From the NCBI RefSeq assembly GCF_026230105.1, contig NC_079485.1:10796872-10860871 (forward strand): 64,000 nt of DNA, read 5' to 3'. Numbering within the stretch: position 1 is the first letter of the stretch; each line of letters starts with the position of its first letter. The notes under the pieces were generated by a model, which searched no databases, was not told the origin of the DNA, and worked only from the letters and a program-made list of their open reading frames with translations. Shown here one piece after another: positions 51,660 to 60,900 of the stretch. The position numbers and the translations under genes are program-made. Source of the DNA: Diorhabda sublineata (taxonomy: Eukaryota > Arthropoda > Insecta > Coleoptera > Chrysomelidae).

Positions 51660-52150
51660 TGTCAAGGTTAGTTGTCACTCACTTTTATCCCCCTATTTTT
51701 TACGCCACTGGAGGTAATTCTCTTTTTAATTTTGTTTTAAATTGCCTGATAATTTTTAGTTGAAAAACTAATAACCTTTTATGGAGTTAAAATGAACGGT
51801 GATGTAGAAATTTGCCTCTAAACACAAGTCTGCAAGCACGTAAAGTCATTTACAAATTAATTATTCATTTAATTTCGAATAATGATTTAGCGTAAGTAGT
51901 TCGAAACAAATAAATATTATTCACAATCTCAATTTCAAACAAAAATATATTACAATCATAACAAAATTGGCAATGAAAATAAAAATAATAATAGCACAAA
52001 TTAAAGCATGAGCACCGCTCATTTTAACTCCATAAAAGGATATCAGTTTTTCAACTAAAAATAATCACGCAATATAAAACAAAATTAGGAAAAGAATTTG
52101 CTCCAGTGGCGTAAAACATAGGGGGATAAAAGTGACCACTAACCCTGACA
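51660..52150. mobile_element. Foldback-like element with about 140-bp inverted arms
   Basis: The left arm (51660-51801) and right arm (52013-52150) are inverted near-copies. Both begin TGTCA(A/G)GGTTAGT, share TTTTATCCCCCTAT and TACGCCACTGGAG, and end in TTTTATGGAGTTAAAATGA. The arms differ by scattered substitutions and a few small indels, including a 4-nt gap near the tips. The central 211 bp (51802-52012) is AT-rich and noncoding. There is no ORF, so it would need enzymes supplied elsewhere. Target-site duplication could not be recognised; the flanks differ (GATCAA on the left, GCGCGCC on the right). Single-stranded it would fold into a long hairpin. Confidence 0.85.
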
Positions 52151-52915
52151 GCGCGCCACTGTTTGAATTTTGTTTATGTCAAAATATTACTTTATCAAGG
52201 AGCATATTGGTCACCAAACTTGAAAAAAAAATTAGAGGCGTTCATGATTTATGTCAAATTTTTTATTTTGATTTAAAATTTTGAACACCCTATATCTTAG
52301 CAGCTAAGCCCCATAAGGGTTCATATTCCTATATCAAAATGAATCATTTATTGAGATCTCTCTGTGGTAGACCGTTGTCGGTCGAATATAGAAGCGCCCT
52401 GTATATATGTATATATAATCATTTTTTTTATAATCTTTTCATGTATTTTAGATGCTCAATAATGTGTTTGCGATTGTGATTAAGTGCACTATATCATCTT
52501 GAGGTATTTCATTTCAAATATTTCAAAACTTCAGATTTTATCTGCTTCTGAAAAATTATAATAAATAACTGATTTTTGAAACCTTAGGGTGATTTTTATT
52601 TGGATTCAATTTTATCTTGACGTTTTGATTCTGACTAGAAGTATTCAAAAGACTTATAATTAAAAATGATTAAAAATAATTGGAAAATTTAATATAAAAT
52701 CCATAAAATCTGAAATAGAATTTTTGTTGTAATTATTTGCTTAAAAATGTCACAGTTATGTCATAATGTGGAAGAAAAGAATAATATTAAATATCAGTTT
52801 ACGTACATTAGATACTTAACGATATATAAGTTTGAAAATTCAATTGTAAATGTAATGATTTCTTAGATGCTTCTAATATATTCAACCCTAAAATCCAATT
52901 AACTATAGATAATAT
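52151..52915. other. Spacer with transposon-tip-like motifs
   Basis: GAACACCCTATA (about 52274-52285) and GCGCCCTGTA (about 52396-52405) resemble right-hand tips of mariner-type terminal repeats; no partners were found. Confidence 0.35.
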
Positions 52916-52919
52916 ATAA

Positions 52920-53790
52920 CATTTTCTTGATATGACACTCATTAAAACCAATGATAATAAAATTAAAGCTTAATCATATACTAAAGAAACATGGTCTGGA
53001 CCATACCTAAATTATAATTCACACGATCCGAAAACACAAAAAAAAGAGTCATTATAGGATCAGCAGATAGAACTATAAAACTAAGTTCACCGGAATTCGG
53101 AATATCACTCTGAACTAATTGAAAACCTTAAAACTACCTTAGTAAATAATCAATATCCTTTTAAACAAATTAATAAAATTTTTGAACAACGTTTATATAA
53201 ATTGCATAATAATAATAACGTAAATCCACTTACACAAACAAATCGAAACCAAACAAAAGAATAATGCATATACTTTACTTTACACAAATCAGTTATCTAA
53301 AAAACAAATATATTCTATCCAAACACAACATCAATGTATGTCATAAATCGGAAAATACACTGTCTCCATTATATACAAAATTCAATGGCAAAACTACAAA
53401 TACAAAAATTGAATGATAGTTATTCTATAGCATGTTTAAATTGTCTAAGAAATTATATAGGCATGACTATGCAATATCTGGAAAATAGGATAAATGTTCA
53501 CAAATATACTGAGAACGCATCAACCGCATTACATAAACATGAATAAAATGAAAATTATCTTTATAAAACAAAATAAATTATCAGGTTTATGAAGGGTTTT
53601 CAATTTTATCCCATTTATTTATCACATTTATCGACAGACATTAGAAAAACAGAAATTAATTTTTAAATATTCAATTTTCATGAAAATTATTGATGCTGTC
53701 GAATACTAGAAAGTGTGATGCAATTAATAATATTTATTGAAAGTTCTGAACACATTGATTTCTTGGATAAGATTCTACTGCAATTGAATA
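52920..53790 (+). pseudogene. Penelope-like element 3' half with GIY-YIG endonuclease
   Basis: The first part reads HFLDMTLIKTNDNKIKA, YTKETWSGPYLNYNSHDP and KTQKKESL (52920-53050), the end of the RT thumb region (PFLD..V.R......YRK.T.T..YL.Y.S..P..QK+). A linker HSELIENLKTTLVNNQYPF (53110-53165) and NKIFEQRLYKLHNNNN follow. The open frame 53334-53546 carries SYSIACLNCLRNYIGMTMQY and LENRINVHKYTENAST, the YIG part of the GIY-YIG nuclease with its Cys pair and a conserved Arg. Decayed C-terminal sequence ends with FIESSEHIDFLDKILLQ near 53785. The GIY half is blurred and stops occur in several places. The RT core is absent upstream, so this is a 5'-truncated copy or the tail of a split one. 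Confidence 0.78.
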
Positions 53791-54470
53791 TAATGAGATG
53801 ATAAGCCCCATGCAATACAATTTGGAAGGAATCTATCCGCCAATTTTTATTTTTAAAAAGGCTATTCGTAAGAATACATTATTTGAAAAGTCTTGTAAAT
53901 ACCTATAATTGATATTTGTATTTTTTTAAGAAATTAATAAGATTATATTAAAGAAATTAAGATCTCAAATTGTTTACCTTCAGCTAAAATATAATGAGAA
54001 AGACGTGCGCGAACTTTTCTCGAACCTTCCCTATAACTATAGGCGGTATATTACGCTCATATATACAAAAATAAATAGGTATCCTTACGAATAGAAATCG
54101 ACGGGTTCCAGGATTATTCCTTAAAGTCGCTGACTTACGAATTTACTCCTTTCATTTGCACTATACTAAAATGTTGTAATTTTTGACTTACGCGGAATTA
54201 GAACTTCCTAATGTAGATATAGAGTAGAAAGCTAGAGGTGAAATGAATGATTATGAAATATTTTTTCTCCCATGAATGAAATTAAAATCTTTCGGGAATA
54301 ACTTATTTTGTTAATATTTTGAGGGCATGTATTTATTAGAAATATATTCATTCAAAACACAATGATACTTACCTTTAACTGTTTTAAAATCTACTACAAG
54401 AAAATCAAAAAGAAGTATCACTATTATTCAAAGAGTGAAATAAAAGTCTAAAAGTTCCTATATTTATTTA
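53791..54470. other. AT-rich spacer, nothing recognised
   Basis: No supported feature. Confidence 0.4.
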
Positions 54471-54494
54471 TTACTTGCCTTAATACAATCGAAT

Positions 54495-54500
54495 TTTATT
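54495..54500 (-). terminator. Polyadenylation signal AATAAA
   Basis: AATAAA on the minus strand, 40 nt downstream of the stop of the candidate terminal exon. AATAAA is common in AT-rich DNA, so its weight comes from position. Confidence 0.45.
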
Positions 54501-54539
54501 GGTACAAACATAATTGTGAATAAAACTGTCTGAATCCTT

Positions 54540-54806
54540 TCAATTATGGAATAGACGGTACAATCCAATGACAATAAGTAAGACAGATATAAATGCGAAC
54601 AATCTTATGACATCCCATCTGATTTCTGGAGCGATGGAATATGCATCTTCTTCATATTCTATAGTGGAGTCAGTTTTAACCATGGGCACTCCTGCTTTAA
54701 CTTCCATCAGACTAATATTCCCTTCTTTATCATCATTCATAGTATTTATGAATTTTTTATTATTGAATTGACTCAGGAAAACATAATCTTCAAATTTATA
54801 ATGCAT
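54540..54806 (-). CDS. Candidate terminal coding exon, tail-anchored membrane protein
   Basis: On the minus strand the pyrimidine-rich TTTTTTTAATTCGATTTTAG (to 54808) is a good splice acceptor, and the exon begins at 54807. The open frame gives 88 codons ending NGLYRLFHN-type (..IGLYRLFHN) at the stop 54540-54542. The first 60 residues are polar and acidic (MNDDKEGN, STIEYEEDAYS). The last 25 hold one hydrophobic helix (LFAFISVLLIVIGLY) and a short basic/polar tail, so the protein would end in a single membrane anchor. AATAAA lies 40 nt past the stop (54495-54500 as TTTATT on the plus strand). The frame is open at the acceptor, so translation may come in from an upstream exon at higher coordinates, which I could not find. 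I do not recognise the protein. It is the best host-gene candidate in the window. Confidence 0.5.
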   Translation of the reverse strand: MHYKFEDYVFLSQFNNKKFINTMNDDKEGNISLMEVKAGVPMVKTDSTIEYEEDAYSIAPEIRWDVIRLFAFISVLLIVIGLYRLFHN

Positions 54807-54809
54807 TCT

Positions 54810-56250
54810 AAAATCGAATTAAAAAAATATATTGATATGAATAGCAAAAGGGACAAACGCAGACTGATGTGAAAAAGCACTGTAGAACGAATCATATACG
54901 GAGGTTAATCGATTTCAATGTGTGACTAATATTTTGATAATAATAAGAGTAAACTATTCCTTTTGCTATCACTCAAAGAATTTTAATTGAGCAAAGTTAT
55001 CTTGGATAACACAATAACGTGATAAATAGGTCGTACGGAAGTTCTAATAATAATAATAATAGTTAATAGGATGTTTTCTTGAGCTATATTGTCAAAATAT
55101 TAATGACATGGGAAAATAATGGAAGTGATACCAATCATCATTCAATTTACAGATATCTTTTCCACAGAGTAGCAACTTCAAGGGAAACAGTCATAAAAAC
55201 TTTGATAGCAGTGAATATGAAAACATGCCGAACAGTTCGTTTGAATTTATTAATTTTGAGCCTATTACTGTTTTCTCGCTATATTACATATTTATATATT
55301 ATATAAATCATCGAGTTATCGAATGATTCCGAAAAACCGTACAGATGCTTATAAGATTATAGAGTGGTCATAAGAAGCCCTATATAGAAAAAATTATAAT
55401 AAATCCAACCACCTGTAAACCGATAAAAGAGAATGAACTTTCTAGGCAAATAACATCGAGTACAGAATGAATTACATAACATCGTACGTAATGAATTAGA
55501 ATTAGTCAGCACGTAAACTCTCTAGTACTATTGCCGTTCTAGATTTAGCTGATTTTATAGTCAAAAGAGTTAAATAGACATTTTTTCATAAACAATGTTT
55601 CCAGTAACAAACAGATTAATAATAGCTTGACACAATCACGCCATCGAAATCAGCATCAATAAATTATACGTTATTAAAGACTCGCATACTTCAGACTACT
55701 CAGACCAGAACGTTAAGATGTCCACCCAGGTTTAAACAATCACTTTTACACTCAAATTTACATCTGAACCAGGCTCTTAATTTTAATTGGTTACCACTTT
55801 CCATTGTAAGTACCATACAAAGATTCCCGACCCTTCCAAAAAATCTTTCAAGCGATCAGTTTTATATTTCTGAAGATGTATCAATAAAAAACTGATTTAA
55901 ATAACCTTAGTGTGATATATGCGCATAACCTAACCTAACCCAATCTTCGTGTAATCTATGCGTATCTTTTAGATTTTGAGAAACATATTGTAGAGAGATT
56001 CAATCAATTAATATAACTTTATTTTTTTAAGTTTTATGGCAGACCAGTTATTTACAATAAATCATTCCATCAAATTCAAAATGAGCACTAAGCCCTTAAT
56101 TTAATACTTATAATTACTAAGAATATTTCAATTAATACTACGTTATCTAATATTTATTACATGTTCTCTTTCATACAAAATAAACTAAGAAGAAATATCA
56201 CATAGCTAAAATAACAATTTTAACTAACCATAAAAGCATGAACCTAAACA
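54810..56250. other. AT-rich spacer with small repeats
   Basis: A (TAA)n run is at 55045-55061 and three TAACC units are at 55926-55940. No gene motif was read. Confidence 0.4.
55926..55940. repeat. Three telomere-like TAACC units
   Basis: TAACCTAACCTAACC equals three units of the insect telomere motif (TTAGG) on the opposite strand. At this length it may be chance. Confidence 0.5.
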
Positions 56251-56254
56251 ATCT

Positions 56255-56808
56255 TGAGTTATCCGAGACTTATACCAGTCAATACCAATCGATGAAATAA
56301 AAACAGGAATTGAGAAAAAGGGTCATAGAGTAAGCAACATTACAAATATCAGACACAGAATAAGTAGGGAGCCACTACCTTTATTTTTCCTCCATCGTAA
56401 ACCCCAAAATAATAATAAACAGATATTTGAACTTCAATATATACAACATTGTAAGATAAGAGTAGAACCACCAAGAAATATACCACAATGCACACGATGC
56501 CAATATTTTGGTCATACTAGATCACATAATAGAAAAGACTGCAGAATCCAAAAAACACACCAGCAAGTTGTACACACTGTAACGGAGACTATCCTTCCAA
56601 TAACAGAGGATGTTCTGTTTATCGTGATCTCATAAACACCAGATACAATGGAATTACAGAACAAAGAACGACTCAAAATCTAGTTACCAATCTTAATTTA
56701 AACATACCTACCCAACAAACTCCTAATATAAATATAGATAGTTATAGAGGAGCCACCATCGGAAAGACAAATGCGATTAACAATAATAATCATAATAATA
56801 ATAATATA
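56255..56808 (+). pseudogene. Jockey-clade LINE ORF1 (gag-like) relic
   Basis: The plus strand reads IRDLYQSIPIDEIKTGIEKK, GHRVSNITNIRHRISREPLP, LFFLHRKPQNNNKQIFEL and IQHCKIRVEPPRNIPQCTRC, the standard order of insect Jockey ORF1 proteins (RRM-like part then zinc knuckles). The first knuckle begins CTRCQYFGHT and is scrambled by a frameshift near 56545. After the shift come PASCTHCNGDYPSNNRGCSV and YRDLINTRYN, in which the knuckle His is Tyr (GDY for GDH). The frame ends in NAINNNNHNNNNI (56770-56808), an Asn run encoded by AAT repeats, where the R4-type fragment begins. ORF1 protein would bind element RNA; this copy is dead. Confidence 0.8.
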
Positions 56809-57420
56809 GTAGTATGTTAGCTAATACGGACCATCTACACCGGCATATCCAAGTGTGCAACATCATCCACCAGAAACTGGCCAACAATGTTCGGTCTTCT
56901 CAATACATATACACCGTATTACAAGTACCAGCCGCAGAAGGTGCTCTAAAATGACAATTTTAGACTCTACTACGATAGGTACATTATCACCGATAGACAG
57001 GTGACGAATAACAGACCTGACATCGTGATGGTTGAAAGAAGAATCAATTCAGTACTTCTTGTCGATGTAGCTATACCGAACACTCATAACGTTCTCAATA
57101 AACACCAGGAGAAACTGGCCAAATATGCGGATCTCGCAATTGAGATTAAACAGATGTGGCACAGCGAAAATGTGGAAATAGTCCCAGTTATTATGTCAGC
57201 AACTGGCGTCGTGTTTAAGACCCTGCATGATAGCATTGCCAAACTGGGATTATCACCTTCGCCGACATCCAGAAGGCTGTGATATTGAATACTTGCCAAA
57301 CGGTGCGCAGCTTCATTATGTGAACCGAGCATAATCCTTTTAATACTTTGTATCCGGGATAGGTAAATAATACCGGCTCTAAGCTGAGCAATGCATAAGT
57401 CGTTCGCATAATAATAATAA
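56809..57420 (+). mobile_element. R4/Dong-type retrotransposon fragment (copy 2), flanked by TAA repeats
   Basis: A 5'-truncated insertion of about 600 bp. It begins right after (AAT)n at 56782-56808 and ends in (ATA)n at 57408-57420. R4-clade Dong elements are known to target TAA repeats, and the arrangement fits this. Only the last part of the ORF, the endonuclease region and a 3' UTR of about 125 bp are present. Confidence 0.72.
56817..57282 (+). pseudogene. R4-type restriction-like endonuclease C-terminus
   Basis: The plus strand reads LANTDHLHRHIQVCNIIHQK (56821-56880, Cys/His region) and VLQVPAAEGAL. After a one-base frameshift near 56950 comes DNFRLYYDRYIITDRQ and then the open stretch from 57001: VTNNRPDIVMVERRIN, VLLVDVAIPNTHNVLNKHQE, then EIVPVIMSATGVV and a C-terminus at SPTSRRL (stop 57280-57282). 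RPD...DV is the catalytic core of the PD-(D/E)XK-like nuclease of R2/R4-type elements, which nicks the target to prime reverse transcription; both acidic residues are kept. The 93-codon end is undamaged, unlike copy 1 at 35.5-37.15 kb, so this copy looks younger. Confidence 0.82.
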
Positions 57421-57523
57421 ACCCCGTGTGGGTGAGCGGGATCTCTTTGTAGAATACTCTCTACTTGTCTTGTACGTGTCGCAAAAGGCGACTAAACTGG
57501 GATTTTATCCTTAGATCCTTACT
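57421..57523. other. Unclassified GC-richer segment
   Basis: It contains ACCCCGTGTGGGTGAGCGGG and TGTCGCAAAAGGCGACTAAA, phrases that recall untranslated ends of insect LINEs. It lies between the R4-type 3' repeat and the Jockey RT relic; I cannot assign it. Confidence 0.35.
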
Positions 57524-58045
57524 TTGTTTCACTGGTCTCTCCAACAACTCCATTTGGAAAGCTACAAAAAATTTAAACGACAGACAGTAATCAACTCACT
57601 ACTAAAGTCAGATACGACATGGGTTCGTACAAACTTAGAAAAAGCCACAGTTTTTACAGAACACCTTTCAAACGAACTCATACTACAGCACCAATTCGGT
57701 TTCAGATGTGAACACCCCATAATTCAACAATACCACAGGAGAATTAACATATTAAAACAACCCTCGAAAAAAAAAATGTGCGCTGGAATGTTTTTCGACA
57801 TACAACAGGCGTTCGACCCAGTCTGGCATGATGGTCTCCTCTACAAACTGAAACTACATTCAACGAAACAACTATACTTCTATTTTAAAATCTTATATCA
57901 CCGACCGCTACTTTCAAACCGAAGTTGAAGATACTTACTCAAATTACCATACGATAGAATCTGTACCTCAGGGAAGTGTTCTAGGTCCATTTCTGTATCT
58001 GATATTCGCAACAGACGTTTCAAACACCAACGATACCTTCATAGC
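57524..58045 (+). pseudogene. Jockey-clade LINE reverse transcriptase relic
   Basis: Frames in order: LSNNSIWKATKNLNDRQ (57536-57588), then after a frameshift TWVRTNLEKATVFTEHLSN (57618-57675). The sequence then jumps by deletion to LILQHQFGFRCEHPIIQQYH (57680-57740). CAGMFFDIQQAFDPVWHDGL (57780-57840) holds the first palm Asp, and YKLKLHSTKQLYFYFKI follows. A further frameshift gives SYITDRYFQTEVEDTYSNYH and ESVPQGSVLGPFLYLIFATD (57950-58015), which is the PQGSVLGP motif. The frame breaks off before the YADD box. With the ORF1 relic at 56.26 kb in the same orientation this may be one Jockey insertion whose endonuclease region was deleted. It was later hit by the R4-type element. Confidence 0.82.
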
Positions 58046-58049
58046 AATA

Positions 58050-59175
58050 TAATAAATATTTAGATGCCGTTTCCAAGCAGTTCAATTAATTATCAATATT
58101 TTTTTTATATTCAAAATTCTAAAGCTATGTTTTTTTAGGAATCTACACTCTACTATGCTTTTGATTAATATGTAATAAAAGCTTCATATACTTCATTACG
58201 GTTTTAGTTAGACAAATAATACATAATAATTACTGTACGGGTTTTTATGGATTTCCAAAACTAAAGTTTCCACAAAATTATATTACTTAAGTATATTCAC
58301 CCTCCTTGAATAAGAGAAACATTTACTCACATGCATTAGATGTGGAAAAATATTTTAATGTGAGAATTGAACACATCAATGTACTGACTAAACCGAATGT
58401 CCATTCTTATGATTGGATTATGATGCGTCAAGGTTAGAGAAACAATTTTATAATATTTGTAATATATTTTTAATGATTCATTCTAAGAAAACTATATTAC
58501 ATTATACAATTCTGGAATTAATAAAATCCTCAAAAATTTATTACTACTATTCTGAATAGTATTGATTTTATTGGATTTGATTTTATTTATGATAAAAATT
58601 TCAAGGAGAACTACAAATATTTTTATATGGTGTTAATTAAACATTGGTATGAACACAACCGAATTAATTCGACAAATGATAATAGTGAAGGGTTATCCTT
58701 CTACTCCAATGATTGCAGCCCTAAAAGTTACATTCACATCTGTTGAATAAAATATGATTAGAAGGTTCAAACACAATTGTGTATTTAACCATATGCGGAT
58801 TAACTGCATTATTAATATCTAATACTATTCGAATTTCTGTGAACGCTCGTTCGCACACATCTGGTATCGTAGTTCAATTGCATGATAAATCGCTGTATAT
58901 ATGTTATGTAATCGTTTAATATATAAAATGCCTCGATTTAATCCGATTTTTGTATGCAATTCGTTAAACTTTGAAGTGAAAAATTAAAACACGGAAATAT
59001 TAAAACCTTTTATTATGAATTAACCCTATAACAAAATGAATCCACGCTTAATTTTCAAATTAAAATGTGAAATAACTGGCATAACAGATTTTGAATATGT
59101 CATCAATATCTGTTACCTGAGCGTAAAAAGTAGCATAATTAGAATTATTTTGGATTATACATATTTTTATAATTG
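58050..59175. other. AT-rich spacer, nothing recognised
   Basis: No supported feature. Confidence 0.4.
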
Positions 59176-59179
59176 TATA

Positions 59180-60302
59180 CAGGGTGTTCCGGGATTTGAT
59201 ACAAAAAATTCCGGAATGAATAGATGAAGTGAAAATAATGCTGTGACATGAAAAAATTTCTCAGACGACTTCTCGTTTATGAGTTATAGGCCTTTAAAGA
59301 ACTTATATTTAAGTATATTTTCTAAATTATACATTCGACCGTTATAAAGTTTGACGAAATAAAGAATTCCACCCATCCGAAGGCCAGAGGCGGCTCATGT
59401 CCAATGGTTAACAATCCGTAACTTTTACAATCTAAAGATAGCAAAAACTAATTTTTCAATCGATTTTTCAACAAAAAGGTCTTTAACTCGACAAAATGTT
59501 TGGTTCAGGATATACGTAGATTTTTAGATCGTTGTACATGGCCTTACACATTCTAAAAAAATTATCATAAATTTTAATTATTTATTGAAATACTTGCAGG
59601 AGGCATTGAAGCACAATCAAACATTTCTAATTGACCGTGTTACTTACATAAGAAAAAAATTGGAATGTGGAAAAATTTAGTTGGTTTGTCTACAACTTAT
59701 CAAATAAAAACAGAAAAAAACTATAATACATGTTCGAAGTGAACACCTTGCTCTGTTACACACTTCTAGAGTCATATTTAAATGTTTACTGATGAAGCTA
59801 GTTTCACACGAGTCGATTTTATTAAAACCCATTATAACCCATTATAAATTTACTTTTGTGGGCAGATGAAAATCCTCACGGTACAATTGAAAAAGAATCA
59901 ACATCGATTTTGTATTGATATGTGGGCAAGAATAGTGAGTAATAATTTAGTAAGTCCATATTTTTCTGATAATGAGCTGAATGGTCAGCGATACTTTTTA
60001 TTCAAAATGATTTCCCACCTATGTGATATTCCTCTAGATATTCGCAGCGATATGTGATTTATGCACGATGAATCCCTTCCCCACTTCCTAAATGATGTAA
60101 AAAATTATCTCAATAATATTTTTCCTAATAGGTGAATTGATTGGGGAGATCCACTTGTATGGTAACAACATTTCACTGAATTGAATGGATTAATTTTTTG
60201 GGGCAGAATCTTGGAATGCTCATCCAAATACAAAGAAATATCCTCCGTAGACTCCCGAAGTTGGGTAGAAGTACAAGGTGCCCACTTCAAACATTTGTTA
60301 TA
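59180..60302 (+). mobile_element. Mariner-type DNA transposon, right end missing
   Basis: The left end CAGGGTGTTCCGGGATTTGA starts at 59180 next to TA (59178-59179). The 5' 400 bp matches the short element at 18481-18914 in several blocks, so the two belong to one family. It carries the transposase pseudogene described separately. No right terminal repeat (expected ..CCCGAAACACCCTG) was found after 60300, where a T-run begins, so the 3' end appears lost. Confidence 0.7.
59788..60302 (+). pseudogene. Mariner-type transposase (DDE_3 fold) C-terminal part
   Basis: MFTDEASFTRVDFIKTHYN (59789-59845) holds the first catalytic Asp. Then come WADENPHGTI (59862-59890) and the frame SNNLVSPYFSDNELNGQRYF to IPLDIRSDMWFMHDESLPHF (to about 60090). 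Normally the last motif is MWFMHDGAPAHF; the second catalytic Asp is kept but Gly-Ala is Glu-Ser, and a stop at 60056 interrupts it. LNDVKNYLNNIFPNR (60085-60130) is followed by IDWGDPLVW in place of the I(G)RG(G)P..WPPRSPDL segment, a decayed LNGLIFWG and a C-terminus VEVQGAHFKHLL (60267-60302). The third acidic position is not preserved. The HTH part should lie in 59580-59780 but could not be read. Confidence 0.78.
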
Positions 60303-60459
60303 ATTTTTTTTTTTTTTTCGTTTCTAGTTGATAAGTTGTAAGTAAAAGAGTTATGCTTGACAGAGGTCAAAGAAATATGAGATTCAGAACTGGCGATATC
60401 AGCGAAAAAAAGCAATTGAATGTAGAGTATACGAATCTTAAGCTCACTGAGATAACAGT

Positions 60460-60900
60460 ATTGAATATGATCAAAAAATAAAAAAATGCTGTGAAATATT
60501 TTATTGGAAACAAAGTAAGAAGGTGAAATGGCAGTTGAATTATGATAACAATAAACCACATCCTTGAATAATTCATGTCATTCAAATATCTTGAGTATAA
60601 AATTACAAGCGCCGGGTCTCTGAAAGATGAAGTGAGGAAACAAGTCAACATAGTCTCCGCTACAATGACCATTGATGATATACGGCGAGGAGACAAGTAA
60701 AATATCGATAATAAAGAGGAGCCTAAGGACAATTAAAATAAAGATCGTTACAGCAATATACATATCTGCTGACAACCAGAGGAATGCAGTTATCTGCTAA
60801 AGGTGTCAAGTAAATCATATAGAAGATCTATCGCTAGTCCACCAAAACAATAGTGATACAGTTGACAACACATATCACAAGAGACATTGACGTACACTTA
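60460..60900 (+). pseudogene. RTE-type LINE ORF2 C-terminal relic
   Basis: INHILE*FMSFKYLEYKITS (60550-60610) and AGSLKDEVRKQVNIVSATM (60612-60670) match the R(I/)IEQVM.FKYLG..ITS.G.L..EVR.QV..A segment after the RT thumb in RTE-type elements. It is the same region seen at 32983-33020 in the minus-strand RTE copy (ERIIEQVMNFN). A shifted frame gives EETSKISIIKRSLRTIKIKI and AIYISADNQRNAVIC, likely the ETRADT.K.KR.LRT region after a deletion. RT catalytic motifs are absent. Decay is heavier than in the 33-kb copy. Confidence 0.6.

Noticed and set aside
57084..57409. Minus-strand frames of 82 and 64 codons
   Set aside because: They are shadows of the R4-type endonuclease coding sequence.
60287..60775. 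Three overlapping hydrophobic minus-strand frames (90, 121 and 65 codons)
   Set aside because: They lie antisense to the RTE relic and have AT-driven composition; no motif or splice context.
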